A stretch of 64,000 bases of DNA from Leptolyngbyaceae cyanobacterium (lineage in GTDB: Bacteria; Cyanobacteriota; Cyanobacteriia; Cyanobacteriales; Aerosakkonemataceae), in NCBI GenBank assembly GCA_036703985.1, contig DATNQN010000091.1, forward strand, positions 1 to 64,000. Direction: 5' to 3'. Position 1 is the first letter of the stretch. The number at the start of each line of letters is the position of its first letter. This document shows, in pieces, positions 16,760 through 25,339 of this stretch. Position numbers and translations under genes: made by a program. The notes below the pieces were generated by a model. The model searched no databases. It had not been told where the DNA came from and was given only the letters and a program-made list of their open reading frames with translations.

Positions 16760-18436
16760 ATGATTTCAGAAACTAAGGCTCCACCACCACCAACAGCAGA
16801 TGCCCAACTCAGGATCGTCCAACCGATCGGGGCTTACGCACTACACGGGCTTACTTTTGTTGGTTCCAGGCCGATCGCATTAGATTCGGCCACCGGCTAT
16901 CTGCTCCAACTGGATCTCAACAGCGACGATACTACTATTTTAAACCCAGATGGGGTAACGCCATTTATCGGTGCCACTGGTTTAGCCTTTGGGGAAGATA
17001 CTCTTTGGTTTACCAGAGATGAAGATGTTTACTTTTGTAATTTAACGGATTTTCAACCCCAACATTTTGTCAGTTTGCCTTACGAAGCGAATGGGGTAGC
17101 AGTTTGGGGAACGACGGTTTACGTTTCTTGCCAGAAAGCTGGCTATATTTTCATTTATAACCGCACTAACGGTCGGCAAATTACCCAGTTTTACGCGCCG
17201 GGAATTGGGGAGGAACACCTGACGGTAAGGGGAGAAGAACTTTGGGTTTCTGATGATATCGAACAAACGGTATATTGTTTGGAACGGGCAACAGGTCAAA
17301 TTGTATTTAGCGTTCTCACTCCGTTTGAAAATCCAACCGGGTTAGCATTTTACAACGATGCGGAAACAGGCCGGGATACTTTATATGTTGCTTATACTTC
17401 TAAAGAGGCATATATCAGAGACGATCCGAACTCCGATCCTTCTCATCAGTTAGATTATCGCGATCGCACTTTTATTCATCGCCTCAAATTCCACTACCAC
17501 CAGGAAGGGCGCTACGCTTTATCTACTGGCTTTTTAATCGAAATGTCTTATGTGGAAGAACTTCTGCCATTAGTAGACGTAAACTTAGAAAACGTCGAAT
17601 GGCGCATCGCCCTACCCTCTGACACGCCTCGCCAAAAAGTCCGACAAGTTTCTGCCGTTGGTTTGCCTTTTACAGAAGAAATTCAGGAAGGACAACGGGT
17701 AGCAGTGTTTAAGTTCGATAACATCAACACCGAAAAACGTCATTTATTTGGTTGGAAAGCACTGGTGGAAGTGTACGGAATTAAGTATCGCATCACCCCG
17801 CGAGATGTCGAAAATATACCCGATCTTTCCCCAGAATTTAAAGCCCGCTATCTGGTAGATAATGAAGATTTGGCGATGGATAACCCGGTAATTCGGGCAG
17901 CAGCAGCAGAAGCGATCGGCACTGAAACCAATCTGTTGCGTAAAATGTATAAAATTCGCAACTACGTTTACGACAAGCTTTCCTACGGAATCAAACCTTA
18001 CATCGATACGCCAGATGTTGCTTTAGAACGAGGGATCGGTTCCTGCGGCGAATATGTAGGTATTTTACTAGCACTGACTCGCTTAAACGGGATCGCCACT
18101 CGTACTATCGGACGCTATAAATGTCCTCCCTACGCCGAGAAATTGGGTATACCCTTGCAACCAGATTACAATCACGTTTGGATGGAATTCTACATACCCG
18201 GATTTGGTTGGGTGCCGATGGAATCTAATCCCGATGACATAATTGAAAGAGGCCCATATCCGGCTAGATTCTTTATGGGATTAGCTTGGTATCACATTGA
18301 AATTGGCAAAGGAATTTCTTTTGAAAAAATGAAGAGTAATGGAGAATTCGTTGATAAGGAAGAACTTTCTCTCGGAGATTTAGCCATCAATCATATCCGC
18401 TTTACTATTTTGGATGAACTATCTCCTGGTGAGTGA
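16760..18436 (+). CDS. Beta-propeller plus transglutaminase-like domain protein
   Basis: 558-residue soluble protein. The first 230 residues contain repeated beta-propeller-like blades (GLTFVGSRPIALDSATGYL, GLAFGEDTLWFTRDEDVY, GVAVWGTTVYVSCQKAGYIFIY, then ELWVSDDIEQTVYCL). A linker domain follows, and a transglutaminase-like domain occupies about 380-510. Its triad is complete: C429 in GIGSCGEYVG, H472 in YNHVWMEFY, and an N/D partner in ESNPDD (N490). The N-terminus has no signal peptide, so it is probably cytosolic. Transglutaminase-like folds in bacteria are mostly proteases or amidases; no substrate can be named. A promoter is not obvious in the 300-base gap upstream (16464-16759). Confidence 0.85.
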   Translation: MISETKAPPPPTADAQLRIVQPIGAYALHGLTFVGSRPIALDSATGYLLQLDLNSDDTTILNPDGVTPFIGATGLAFGEDTLWFTRDEDVYFCNLTDFQPQHFVSLPYEANGVAVWGTTVYVSCQKAGYIFIYNRTNGRQITQFYAPGIGEEHLTVRGEELWVSDDIEQTVYCLERATGQIVFSVLTPFENPTGLAFYNDAETGRDTLYVAYTSKEAYIRDDPNSDPSHQLDYRDRTFIHRLKFHYHQEGRYALSTGFLIEMSYVEELLPLVDVNLENVEWRIALPSDTPRQKVRQVSAVGLPFTEEIQEGQRVAVFKFDNINTEKRHLFGWKALVEVYGIKYRITPRDVENIPDLSPEFKARYLVDNEDLAMDNPVIRAAAAEAIGTETNLLRKMYKIRNYVYDKLSYGIKPYIDTPDVALERGIGSCGEYVGILLALTRLNGIATRTIGRYKCPPYAEKLGIPLQPDYNHVWMEFYIPGFGWVPMESNPDDIIERGPYPARFFMGLAWYHIEIGKGISFEKMKSNGEFVDKEELSLGDLAINHIRFTILDELSPGE

Positions 18437-18545
18437 AGGGATGGAGTAAGGAGGAAAGAAGGAAAAGGAAGGGGGAAAGGGAAAATTTGTTAACTCTAAC
18501 TTCTGACTCCTGAATTCTCACTTCATCCTTCATCCTTCCTACTTG

Positions 18546-19178
18546 TTAGAACTGACAAAAAGTAGTAATTTCCTGCCAAATTTCTGGTAAAACATTGCCC
18601 AAAGCGTGATCGCTATCCAATTCGATAAGTTTCACCCAAGGACGTGATGTGGAGAAATTTCGACTAGCTTGGATGGGGATAACTTCGTCGTGGATACCGT
18701 GCAGAATGAGAGTAGGGATGGGGCGCTGGAGTTGTTCGTCGCGGTATTGGCTGGCGTCTTTGATGAATTGGTAACTTAAAGGAAGCGATCGCATTTCCCC
18801 GTAATGATAAACCGGATAATATCCCTCTTGTTCCCATCGTTGCAAAGTTTCTGCCCCCAAGCGAGGTAACCAATGAGAGAGAAATTGAAAAGCTGGCGCT
18901 AACAATATCAGTTTTTCACATTGTAGATGTTGTTCTCCCAACCAAGCCGACGCCCAACCGCCAAAACTGGAACCGATTAAAGTAACTGGGGTGGGTGGGG
19001 GTGGAAATTCAGCGGCGGTTTGACGAAGTTGGCGCGTCATGGTGAGGTGAAAAAAGTCACCCTGATTGAGATCCGGTATTGTCAGAGGGATATTGAGGGA
19101 AGAAAAGCGATCGCGCAAATAAACAGCTTTAGCAGATAATGGACTAGATGCGAACCCATGTAAGTAAATGTAATTCAT
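18546..19178 (-). CDS. YqiA/YcfP-like alpha/beta hydrolase
   Basis: 210-residue alpha/beta hydrolase, probable esterase. The N-terminal YLHGFASSPLSAKA is the oxyanion-hole region, the nucleophile elbow is GSSFGG (S71), the acid is in HGIHDEVIP and the His in DSDHALG. The size matches the short YqiA-type enzymes lacking a cap domain. The substrate is unknown. The ATG at 19178 is the only sensible start. STRR-type repeats flank the gene on both sides. Confidence 0.88.
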   Translation of the reverse strand: MNYIYLHGFASSPLSAKAVYLRDRFSSLNIPLTIPDLNQGDFFHLTMTRQLRQTAAEFPPPPTPVTLIGSSFGGWASAWLGEQHLQCEKLILLAPAFQFLSHWLPRLGAETLQRWEQEGYYPVYHYGEMRSLPLSYQFIKDASQYRDEQLQRPIPTLILHGIHDEVIPIQASRNFSTSRPWVKLIELDSDHALGNVLPEIWQEITTFCQF

Positions 19179-19237
19179 AAGGATGAAGTTTGAAGGCTAA
19201 AGGATGAAGGATGAAAATTTATTATATTTATCTCCCT

Positions 19238-19270
19238 CTCTCTCCTGCTCCCCTGCTCCCCTGCTCCTCA
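19238..19270. repeat. CTGCTCCC tandem repeat
   Basis: CTCCTGCTCCCCTGCTCCCCTGCTCC followed by ATCTCCTC units, in the gap between the hydrolase and the Spy-like gene. Same C-rich family as at 1-50 and 41105-41150. Confidence 0.6.
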
Positions 19271-19286
19271 TCTCCTCATCTCCTCA

Positions 19287-19769
19287 TTATTTCTCATTTA
19301 TACTCATAGAATTGTTTGCCTTTTTAATAAAAGTTTGCTGCATTCGTTGCATTTGTTCGGCAAATAAGCGGCGTTGTCCGGGTGTTAATATCTCTCGGAC
19401 ACTCATCATAATTTCAAATCTCAATTGGCCCAGATGTTGTCTCAACCTTTGCACTTGCCTTTGTTTATCACGAATTTGTTGTTGGTTAGCCGTACCTACT
19501 ATCATATTTTGTAATTCTTGTTGAGCTTGTTGTAAAGCCCTTTGACTTTCCGTAATTTGCTCTTTATACTTATTTTGAATTACCAATATCTGCTGGGTTT
19601 GCTCTCTAGTTAGATTGAGTTGCCGAATCCATCTAGGTTTAAGTGAATTAGAAGAATTGGCATCTTGAGCAATACTTTGAGCAAGCCAAGAATTTGGGTA
19701 GAGCATGGCTATACCGCCCCCTACGGATAGGGTTAAAGCTGCTAGGGCAGAAGCCCGATTGAAAAACAT
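19287..19769 (-). CDS. Spy/CpxP-like periplasmic LTxxQ protein
   Basis: 160-residue exported protein with a hydrophobic N-terminus (residues 6-30) and an all-helical, Gln-rich body. It carries two copies of the LTxxQ-type motif (LNLTREQTQQILVIQ and REILTPGQRRLFAEQM), the mark of the Spy/CpxP/CnrX fold. The family includes ATP-independent periplasmic chaperones and envelope stress sensors. It is the third gene of a sigma/anti-sigma operon, 6 bases after the anti-sigma stop, so it may be an inhibitor, sensor or target in that circuit. It has few His residues, so CnrX-like metal sensing is not supported by sequence. Confidence 0.85.
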   Translation of the reverse strand: MFFNRASALAALTLSVGGGIAMLYPNSWLAQSIAQDANSSNSLKPRWIRQLNLTREQTQQILVIQNKYKEQITESQRALQQAQQELQNMIVGTANQQQIRDKQRQVQRLRQHLGQLRFEIMMSVREILTPGQRRLFAEQMQRMQQTFIKKANNSMSINEK

Positions 19770-19775
19770 AAAAAC

Positions 19776-20234
19776 TTATTTCCTTGCAGTCTTTTTATAA
19801 ATCGATCGATTAAATGTTTGAGATGGGAAATTAGTAGATAGTAACCAATCGGTTTCTCTAGTTGTAAATTGCTGTGATGGCTGGTTATGAGTAACTACAT
19901 CATGCCAACTATTTTCTAAAAATTCTTCCAAACTTACCAACTCAGCATCATTTGGGTTAGTTGTTGCCAACGTAGTACCCCAAATACTGCTAGTGCGGAA
20001 CGAATCGCTTGCTATTGCAAACATCATACCAACAGCGATCGCAGGGGGAAATAACCACAGTCGCTTACATTTAGCAGGATGATGTGAAAAAAAATGGCTC
20101 TCGCATGAGGGAGTTTCTAACTCTACCGCTTGCAAAATTCGTTCTTCCAAATCTGATGCGGCGGGGGGAACGTTTGGGCGATTAGCCTTCAGAAAATTGA
20201 CTAGGCGATCGTCATCTGTTGGTAGCTTTGTCAT
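19776..20234 (-). CDS. Probable membrane anti-sigma factor
   Basis: 152-residue protein with a cytosolic N-terminal helix region (ERILQAVELE), one membrane segment (residues 59-76) and an extracytoplasmic tail. Just before the membrane helix is a cluster C44, H47, H51, H52, C56 that could bind metal, but its spacing is not the classical HxxxCxxC zinc anti-sigma motif. Its ATG overlaps the stop of the ECF sigma gene by four bases (ATGA), the usual arrangement for a sigma and its inhibitor. Function is inferred from position and topology rather than from sequence similarity. Confidence 0.7.
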   Translation of the reverse strand: MTKLPTDDDRLVNFLKANRPNVPPAASDLEERILQAVELETPSCESHFFSHHPAKCKRLWLFPPAIAVGMMFAIASDSFRTSSIWGTTLATTNPNDAELVSLEEFLENSWHDVVTHNQPSQQFTTRETDWLLSTNFPSQTFNRSIYKKTARK

Positions 20235-20806
20235 AACTGAACTCCTTGTTGTTGCAGAAATTGCCGCATAGCAGAACGGGCATGAAATAGACGAGATTTG
20301 ACAGTCCCGACGGGAATACCTAAAATTTCGGCTACTTCTTTTTGAGGAACTTCTTCCAAATCGTGCAGCACTATCACGGCGCGATGTTCTAAACTCAGTT
20401 GAGCTAGTCCGCGCTGTACCAAATCTTGATAGTGTAGCTGCATCAAGTCGGGGGCAGCAAATTGTTCTGAGTTTTGGGATTGGAGTTTAGTATTAAATGT
20501 GCGTTCTTGGGCAAATTGCCGCCGTCGATCGCAAGCTACGTTCCAACAGATACGATAAAGCCAAGTGGAAAATTGTGATGGCTTTCGCAGTTGGGGCAGT
20601 CCTTTCCACGCCCGCAAAAATACTTCTTGGACTAAATCATCAAGGGAGGATTGTCCACACAGTTGGTAGAGTGTAGACCTCACTTTTTGGTGATAGCGAT
20701 GGTAAAGTTGCCGAAAGCGTTGCTGGTCACCCAATATACTCTGTTCGGCTAAGTACGAGTCTGATAACTCGCTGTCTGGCACGTTCACCCCTGGGACAAG
20801 ATACAC
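20231..20806 (-). CDS. ECF-type RNA polymerase sigma factor
   Basis: 191-residue sigma-70 family protein with regions 2 and 4 only. Region 2 reads FRQLYHRYHQKVRSTLYQL...DDLVQEVFLRAWKGLPQLR...FSTWLYRICWNVACDRRR; region 4 reads LSLEHRAVIVLHDLEEVPQKEVAEILGIPVGTVKSRLFHAR. The start is a GTG at 20806, with a short GAGAG directly upstream. It is likely co-transcribed with the anti-sigma and Spy-like genes. Promoters it controls are not identified; such sigmas often drive their own operon, so the 20807-21316 gap is the place to look. Confidence 0.93.
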   Translation of the reverse strand: MYLVPGVNVPDSELSDSYLAEQSILGDQQRFRQLYHRYHQKVRSTLYQLCGQSSLDDLVQEVFLRAWKGLPQLRKPSQFSTWLYRICWNVACDRRRQFAQERTFNTKLQSQNSEQFAAPDLMQLHYQDLVQRGLAQLSLEHRAVIVLHDLEEVPQKEVAEILGIPVGTVKSRLFHARSAMRQFLQQQGVQL

Positions 20807-21316
20807 CTCTCGTGTCTCCCTTAATGGCTTGGTTTGCTTTGTTTAGACTGGGGTGGTGGGAGAAAGGTTCATTGCGAGGGAAAAGGGGAAAAAGTAGAGA
20901 ATTTTGTTGTCTTTATTGTTTGGTGGGCAAAGTTATTATATTAATGACGATAATTTAAGGTAAAATTAATTATTATGAAAAGGGTAATAACAAAAATACG
21001 GAATTTACTTAACTTCATAGTAGAAGATAGTAAAATAACAGAAAAACATCAATTTTATTAGTAAGGTTAGGTAGAAAAGAAAACAGCCATTTGTCTATTT
21101 ATTAGTAAATAACATTTATCGTCTGTATCAAAATATAAAATATTTGATTTAGTTAAAATCTACCGATCGAAAGCAGAGAAGCGATTTAGCAAGCTTTTTA
21201 CTTTATAGATATTGAAATTTAAGTTAAAAATTCAATTGAAGAGAGGAGAAAACACAAAAATTAAGTAACTCTTGTGGGAATTACTAATTTTTCACTTTTC
21301 TCCCCTACTTCGTTAT
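20807..21316. other. AT-rich gap upstream of the sigma operon
   Basis: 510 bases, strongly AT-rich from 20930 to 21260. It should contain the promoter of the sigma operon on the minus strand and the 3' end of the 338-residue gene. A 28-codon frame (20975-21061, plus) starts with ATG but has no ribosome-binding site. No convincing RNA gene or repeat was seen. Confidence 0.3.
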
Positions 21317-22333
21317 TTATTTAGGTGCATCGCCACTTGGTTGTTGACGTTTGATTGGTTTAGGTGCTGGCTTATCAGAGATTGGCTGACCTGTGGGAGG
21401 GCCGCCCGGACGTTTAGATTGGTTTGGCTTCCAAGGTTTTCTGCCTTTAGGTCCGCCGCCTTTTCCTCCTTTGAAACCGGGCTTTCTGGGTTTCTTGGGA
21501 CGAGTCGGCCCGATTTCGGTTGCCTCTTTAATTAAGAGGTCGTTACCCGCTCGCTGAATTTGGAAATCCCAAAAGTAACCCACAGCTTTTTTTTCCAAAA
21601 TACCTTTGAGCGTCAATTTGAAATATTTAGGTTTTTCTTCATCTTGGCGGGGTGACTGTTTGATTTTGACGATCAGCTTTTGGTCGTCTTGCATTTGAAA
21701 AACCACTTCACCGCGAATGGAAAAATAACCATCTTCCACCGGGGGAGAAGGATTTGCAGGTTCTAAAGTTTCGGCATTTGATGGCTCAGTTGCTTCATCT
21801 GCTGCTTCATCTGTAGAAGTTTTGTCAAGTTTTTCTGGTTCCCAAACGCCTACAATTTGGACGTGGAGGTCACCGTCTTGTTGTCTTGTCCGTGGATAAA
21901 CTACCCATAGATGATCGGTGGCTAAATCTAGGTGATTTTTCACCAGACTCATTACCCGCCCTAATAATACGGCATCGATCGGCGTTTCATCGGTGGCTAC
22001 TAAAGTACCCCGTGTAAATTGCTCTTCGCTGGGAGTGTATTTACCCCGCACCAAGCCGATGGCCCGATATTGCATCGGTTCGCTCGGTGGCGGAATCGGT
22101 TGTTGTCGTCGATCGAAATCTCGATCGGATAATTTTGCTTCACCAACCACACTCTCAGTACTAGCATTGCTACTCGCGGGAGTGGGAGCGGTAGCTGCTG
22201 GTGGGGGAGGGGGGGTAGGTGCTGGCAAAGGAGCGGGTTTGGGTGGATTAGGACGACGAATTACCCGCTCGCTAGTCTGAGCTTGGTCAGAATTGTTAGA
22301 AGACTGGGGGAACTGATTCGGAGAGGGACTCAT
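21317..22333 (-). CDS. Pro-rich protein with basic Gly/Lys/Pro C-terminus, unknown function
   Basis: 338-residue protein. Order of parts: a low-complexity Pro/Ala-rich N-terminus (PPKPAPLPAPTPPPPPAA), a folded middle (about 85-290; YRAIGLVRGKYTPSEEQFTRGTLVA, then DHLWVVYPRTRQQDGDLHVQIVGVW, then GYFSIRGEVVFQMQDDQKLIVKIKQS) and a basic tail rich in KPRKPGFKGGKGGG and KGRKPWKP. The tail is compatible with RNA or DNA binding. The frame is open to 22453, but ATG 22333 has AAGGAG eight bases upstream, a strong start signal. I do not recognise a named family; it looks like a conserved cyanobacterial protein. Confidence 0.75.
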   Translation of the reverse strand: MSPSPNQFPQSSNNSDQAQTSERVIRRPNPPKPAPLPAPTPPPPPAATAPTPASSNASTESVVGEAKLSDRDFDRRQQPIPPPSEPMQYRAIGLVRGKYTPSEEQFTRGTLVATDETPIDAVLLGRVMSLVKNHLDLATDHLWVVYPRTRQQDGDLHVQIVGVWEPEKLDKTSTDEAADEATEPSNAETLEPANPSPPVEDGYFSIRGEVVFQMQDDQKLIVKIKQSPRQDEEKPKYFKLTLKGILEKKAVGYFWDFQIQRAGNDLLIKEATEIGPTRPKKPRKPGFKGGKGGGPKGRKPWKPNQSKRPGGPPTGQPISDKPAPKPIKRQQPSGDAPK

Positions 22334-22671
22334 AAGAACTCCTTGCAGCGGAGACACATTTTTCTGGCTTCTCGTAAGAGATAAGTACTTGCCTGGATTT
22401 GTATAAATATCCCTGATGAAAAGGGCTATTTGAAAATGGGCGGTACCAGCCAAAAGCCAAAACCTGTATCTTCTACTCTATTCGCTCTGGCGTTCACTCT
22501 GGAGTTCACAGGGCGTTGTTAAAGCCGACATCGACTGTCGCCGCTAGGTGCACTGCCGTTGGTGATTGCATCGCAGCTGATATTTAAATCAGCCTGCCTA
22601 TTTTACTCAATGCAATGAAATAACGCTCTCATCCGCCAAGTTTCTCAAGATTGTAGGGCTGGGGAAGAGGC

Positions 22672-22710
22672 AGGGGGCAGGGGAGCAGGGGGCAGGGGAG
22701 CAGGGGGAAA
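22672..22710. repeat. GGGGGCAGGGGAGCA tandem repeat
   Basis: Tandem G-rich units on the plus strand, the complement of the CTGCTCCC family, followed by GAATTCGGAATTCGGAATTCTG at 22740-22762. The rest of the 22334-22788 gap, between divergent genes, holds no recognisable gene; it should contain both promoters. Confidence 0.55.
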
Positions 22711-22788
22711 GGGAAAATTTTGTGACTCCTGAAGGGCGAGAATTCGGAATTCGGAATTCTGACTGATAATACGATCAGAGTTCAAAAT

Positions 22789-23430
22789 ATGAATGTGTCT
22801 CAAAAGCGCGGTCGCTGGTTGATTAATGCAGTATTAATCATGGCAGTTTTTGCCTTTGTTGGTTTTTCCTTCATTCCGGTGTTGAGTGAAGTTTTTAACC
22901 AAAACCCATCTTCTGCTAACAGACCTGGGGCATCTCCCGAGGCGGCAGCAACGAATCTGGAAGAGCAACTGCAAGCTAGGGCGAAGAGTTATGAGATTGT
23001 TTTGCAGCGAGAGCCAGAGAATGCCACGGTTTTGAATGAATACGTGACTATTCAGTTGACTTTGGGCCAGGTTTATGCACAGCAGCAGAAGTTTCCGGAG
23101 GCGATCGCAGTTTACGATCGCGCGAGCGAAGTCAACAAAAAAGATTTTCGCCCAGTCTTAGCAAAAGGCATTGTCCTGCAATTGCAAGGAAAAACAGACG
23201 AAGCAAAAGCTCTCTACGCTTCTGCTACCGAGTTGGCACCACCGGAGTTGAAGGAAGAAATCAAAGCGCAAGTCCAACAATTTGAAACTAAAGCCGCAGC
23301 GCCAACTAGTTCTTCTACTGAATCTCCAGCTAACAAAACCGAAGCCAAGCCTGCTACTACTACGCCAGAATCTTCTGACACCAGTCAGCCTGCTGTGATT
23401 CCTCCCGAAGCACCAGCTAATCAAAACTAG
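22789..23430 (+). CDS. Membrane-anchored TPR protein (short paralogue)
   Basis: 213-residue protein with one N-terminal membrane helix (residues 11-33), a TPR region (about 58-160, with QVYAQQQKFPEAIAVYDRASEVN) and a disordered Ala/Pro/Thr/Ser-rich tail. It is a paralogue of the next gene: its TPR part matches residues 73-95 and then 215-290 of that protein, so about 115 residues of middle TPRs are missing. The upstream bases (GAGTTCAAA) are also shared between the two. No partner can be named. Confidence 0.8.
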   Translation: MNVSQKRGRWLINAVLIMAVFAFVGFSFIPVLSEVFNQNPSSANRPGASPEAAATNLEEQLQARAKSYEIVLQREPENATVLNEYVTIQLTLGQVYAQQQKFPEAIAVYDRASEVNKKDFRPVLAKGIVLQLQGKTDEAKALYASATELAPPELKEEIKAQVQQFETKAAAPTSSSTESPANKTEAKPATTTPESSDTSQPAVIPPEAPANQN

Positions 23431-23487
23431 CCTGCTTGCTTTAATTTCCACAAAGTTGATAATGTCTGTAGAGTTCAAACCTGTCTC

Positions 23488-24441
23488 GTGTCCCAAAAGC
23501 GCATTCGCAGAGCTTCTAAAAAAACTAACCGTCGCTGGTTATTTAGTGGAGTGTTACTCCTGGTACTAATTGCCGTGGGAGGATTTTTTCTGGGTAGGTC
23601 TTCCCTAATTCCTATGGTGAGTAACGCTCTCAAGCAAGCGCAACCTTCTGTTAACACTCAGCCGACACCAACTGCTCAAGCGGTGGTAGCCAAGCAAACA
23701 GAATTGGAATCTCAGGCGAAAGGTTACGAATTGGTTTTGCAGCGCAAACCAGACGATCGCACGGCATTGGAAGGATTGATTCAAACTAAGCTGGAACTGG
23801 CTAGGCTGGGGGCGGGTTCGATTAAGGATACGCTAGAACCGATGGAAAAGTTAGCCCAGCAGAATCCCAAGGAAACTAAGTACACTATTCTCCTGGCTCA
23901 AACCAAGCAATATATAGGGGATTTGGAAGGAGCGGCGACGGCTTATCGCTCGATTTTAGAATCGAATCCGGGAGATGTAAACGCTTTGGATGGTTTGGTG
24001 AGTTTGTTGCTGGATCAAAAACGCCCGGAAGCCGCGATCGGATTACTTCAAGATACTCTGGATAATGCTTCTAAGCTGAACCAAATTAAGTACGGGACGG
24101 TTGATGAGGTGTCCGTACATATCATGTTGGGACGAGTTTACGCGGAACAGGAACGCTATTCGGATGCGATCGCGGCTTACGATAAAGCGATGAAGGCTAA
24201 TAAGGAAGATTTCCGTCCTTTGTTAGCGAAGGCGATCGTCCTGCAAAAGCAAGGTAAAAATGAAGAGGCTCAACCGCTTTTTTCTTCCTCTGCTTCTTTA
24301 GCTCCTTCTCAGTATAAAGACCAAATCATTCAGCTAGCATCTGCTTCTCCTTCTCCCCAAGCGGCGGAAACTCCTAACAGTACCCCCCAAGCTGATGGAG
24401 AAGAAAATCCAGATGCTAATGATTCCCAGGCGGTGAATTAA
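23488..24441 (+). CDS. Membrane-anchored TPR protein (long paralogue)
   Basis: 317-residue protein with a basic N-terminus, one membrane helix (17-37) and about five TPRs (GYELVLQRKPDDRTALEGLIQ; AATAYRSILESNPGDVNALDGL; GRVYAEQERYSDAIAAYDKAMKAN and others). It starts with GTG at 23488, 57 bases after the previous paralogue, and that GTG aligns with an internal GTG of the first gene. It probably gave rise to the shorter copy or derives from a common tandem duplication. Its stop overlaps the end of the convergent Gdt1 gene by four bases. Confidence 0.82.
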   Translation: MSQKRIRRASKKTNRRWLFSGVLLLVLIAVGGFFLGRSSLIPMVSNALKQAQPSVNTQPTPTAQAVVAKQTELESQAKGYELVLQRKPDDRTALEGLIQTKLELARLGAGSIKDTLEPMEKLAQQNPKETKYTILLAQTKQYIGDLEGAATAYRSILESNPGDVNALDGLVSLLLDQKRPEAAIGLLQDTLDNASKLNQIKYGTVDEVSVHIMLGRVYAEQERYSDAIAAYDKAMKANKEDFRPLLAKAIVLQKQGKNEEAQPLFSSSASLAPSQYKDQIIQLASASPSPQAAETPNSTPQADGEENPDANDSQAVN

Positions 24442-25055
24442 ACTCCTTCGATCCAGGAAACTAAAGCGAAAATCAAAAACAACAGTCCTCCCAACGCTGT
24501 CATCGCACGTTCGGAAATGCGTTTGGCGATCGAGCGTCCGCACGCAACTGCGATCGCCGCACAAATTCCATGCCCTAAAATGGCTCCAATGGTGACTCCG
24601 GCTGGGTTGTAGCCAGCAGCTAAACTAATTGTGGCAAATTGGGTGCGATCGCCCCATTCTGCCACAAAGGTCATCATAAAAGTTTTCAGTAATATGGTGA
24701 GCGGGTTATCTTTATAAGGCATTTTTGCTTCTGCCTCTTTTACCGTTTCTAATGCTTCTTTTGCTTCATCGCAATCGCCCTTGGCTGGCATTTTGCTAGC
24801 TTCATATAATAATTTAAGTCCAAAAGCCAAAAACAACACTATTTCTGCGTAGTAAACATACAATTTCGGTAACGAAGACGCCGCTTGTCCTACTAAAACA
24901 GATAAAATGGTCATTGCCGCTAAAGCTGCGATCGCACCTGCAAATACCAACCGCCGCGAATGGCGCATCGCCAGAATAGCCGCAATAAAGAAAGTTTTAT
25001 CCCCTAATTCGGAAACGGTAATTAGTAATAAACCAGCCGTAAAAGCAGTTAGCAT
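24438..25055 (-). CDS. TMEM165/Gdt1-family manganese (cation) exporter
   Basis: 205-residue membrane protein with two homologous halves, each carrying the family motif: ELGDKTFF (residues 16-23) and EWGDRTQF (about 134-141). About six membrane helices are visible, with a central charged loop (KGDCDEAKEALETVKEAEAK). The Synechocystis homologue (Mnx) exports manganese and protects against its excess. A manganese riboswitch upstream (25145-25333) supports the same role here. AAGAGGAGC lies about 12 bases before the ATG. Confidence 0.94.
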   Translation of the reverse strand: MLTAFTAGLLLITVSELGDKTFFIAAILAMRHSRRLVFAGAIAALAAMTILSVLVGQAASSLPKLYVYYAEIVLFLAFGLKLLYEASKMPAKGDCDEAKEALETVKEAEAKMPYKDNPLTILLKTFMMTFVAEWGDRTQFATISLAAGYNPAGVTIGAILGHGICAAIAVACGRSIAKRISERAMTALGGLLFLIFALVSWIEGV

Positions 25056-25144
25056 TTTCTCAAGCTCCTCTTGTTTTCTCTCTCTTTCTGAGTGAAGCTT
25101 GATGAATGCAAAAACACTTCACCAAGCTCACGTCAGATGTGAAC

Positions 25145-25333
25145 TCAGTGAAGGTCTCGCTTGCAAATTTCTGTCATTCCTGATTAATCATTTGCTTTTC
25201 ACAAATAACTAATCGAAAGAGCTAAACTTGTCATCTGAACCAGGCCGATCGCCAGTATGTTGATTCAGATGGGCTAGCAAAATTCGTCAGGTGCAACTAT
25301 AGAGATTTGCTAGCAGCTACTCCCCTTCTTATA
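25145..25333 (-). promoter_or_regulatory. yybP-ykoY manganese riboswitch
   Basis: Read on the minus strand the element begins GAAGGGGAGTAGC and ends GCGAGACCTTC, both matching the ends of the yybP-ykoY aptamer consensus. P1 pairs GAAGG (25324-25328) with CCTTC (25150-25154). A P2 stem pairs GCTAGCAAA with TTTGCTAGC, and a P3 stem pairs ATCTGAA with TTCAGAT and encloses the conserved CATACT loop. The class senses Mn2+ and switches on exporter genes. Downstream (25083-25126), the segments AGCTTGGTGAA and TTCATCAAGCT can form a hairpin near the start codon, a likely expression platform. Confidence 0.85.
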
Positions 25334-25339
25334 TAAGTA

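Noticed and set aside
20975-21061. 28-codon small frame in the gap upstream of the sigma operon
   Set aside because: Starts with ATG but has no ribosome-binding site and lies in AT-rich DNA where such frames arise by chance.
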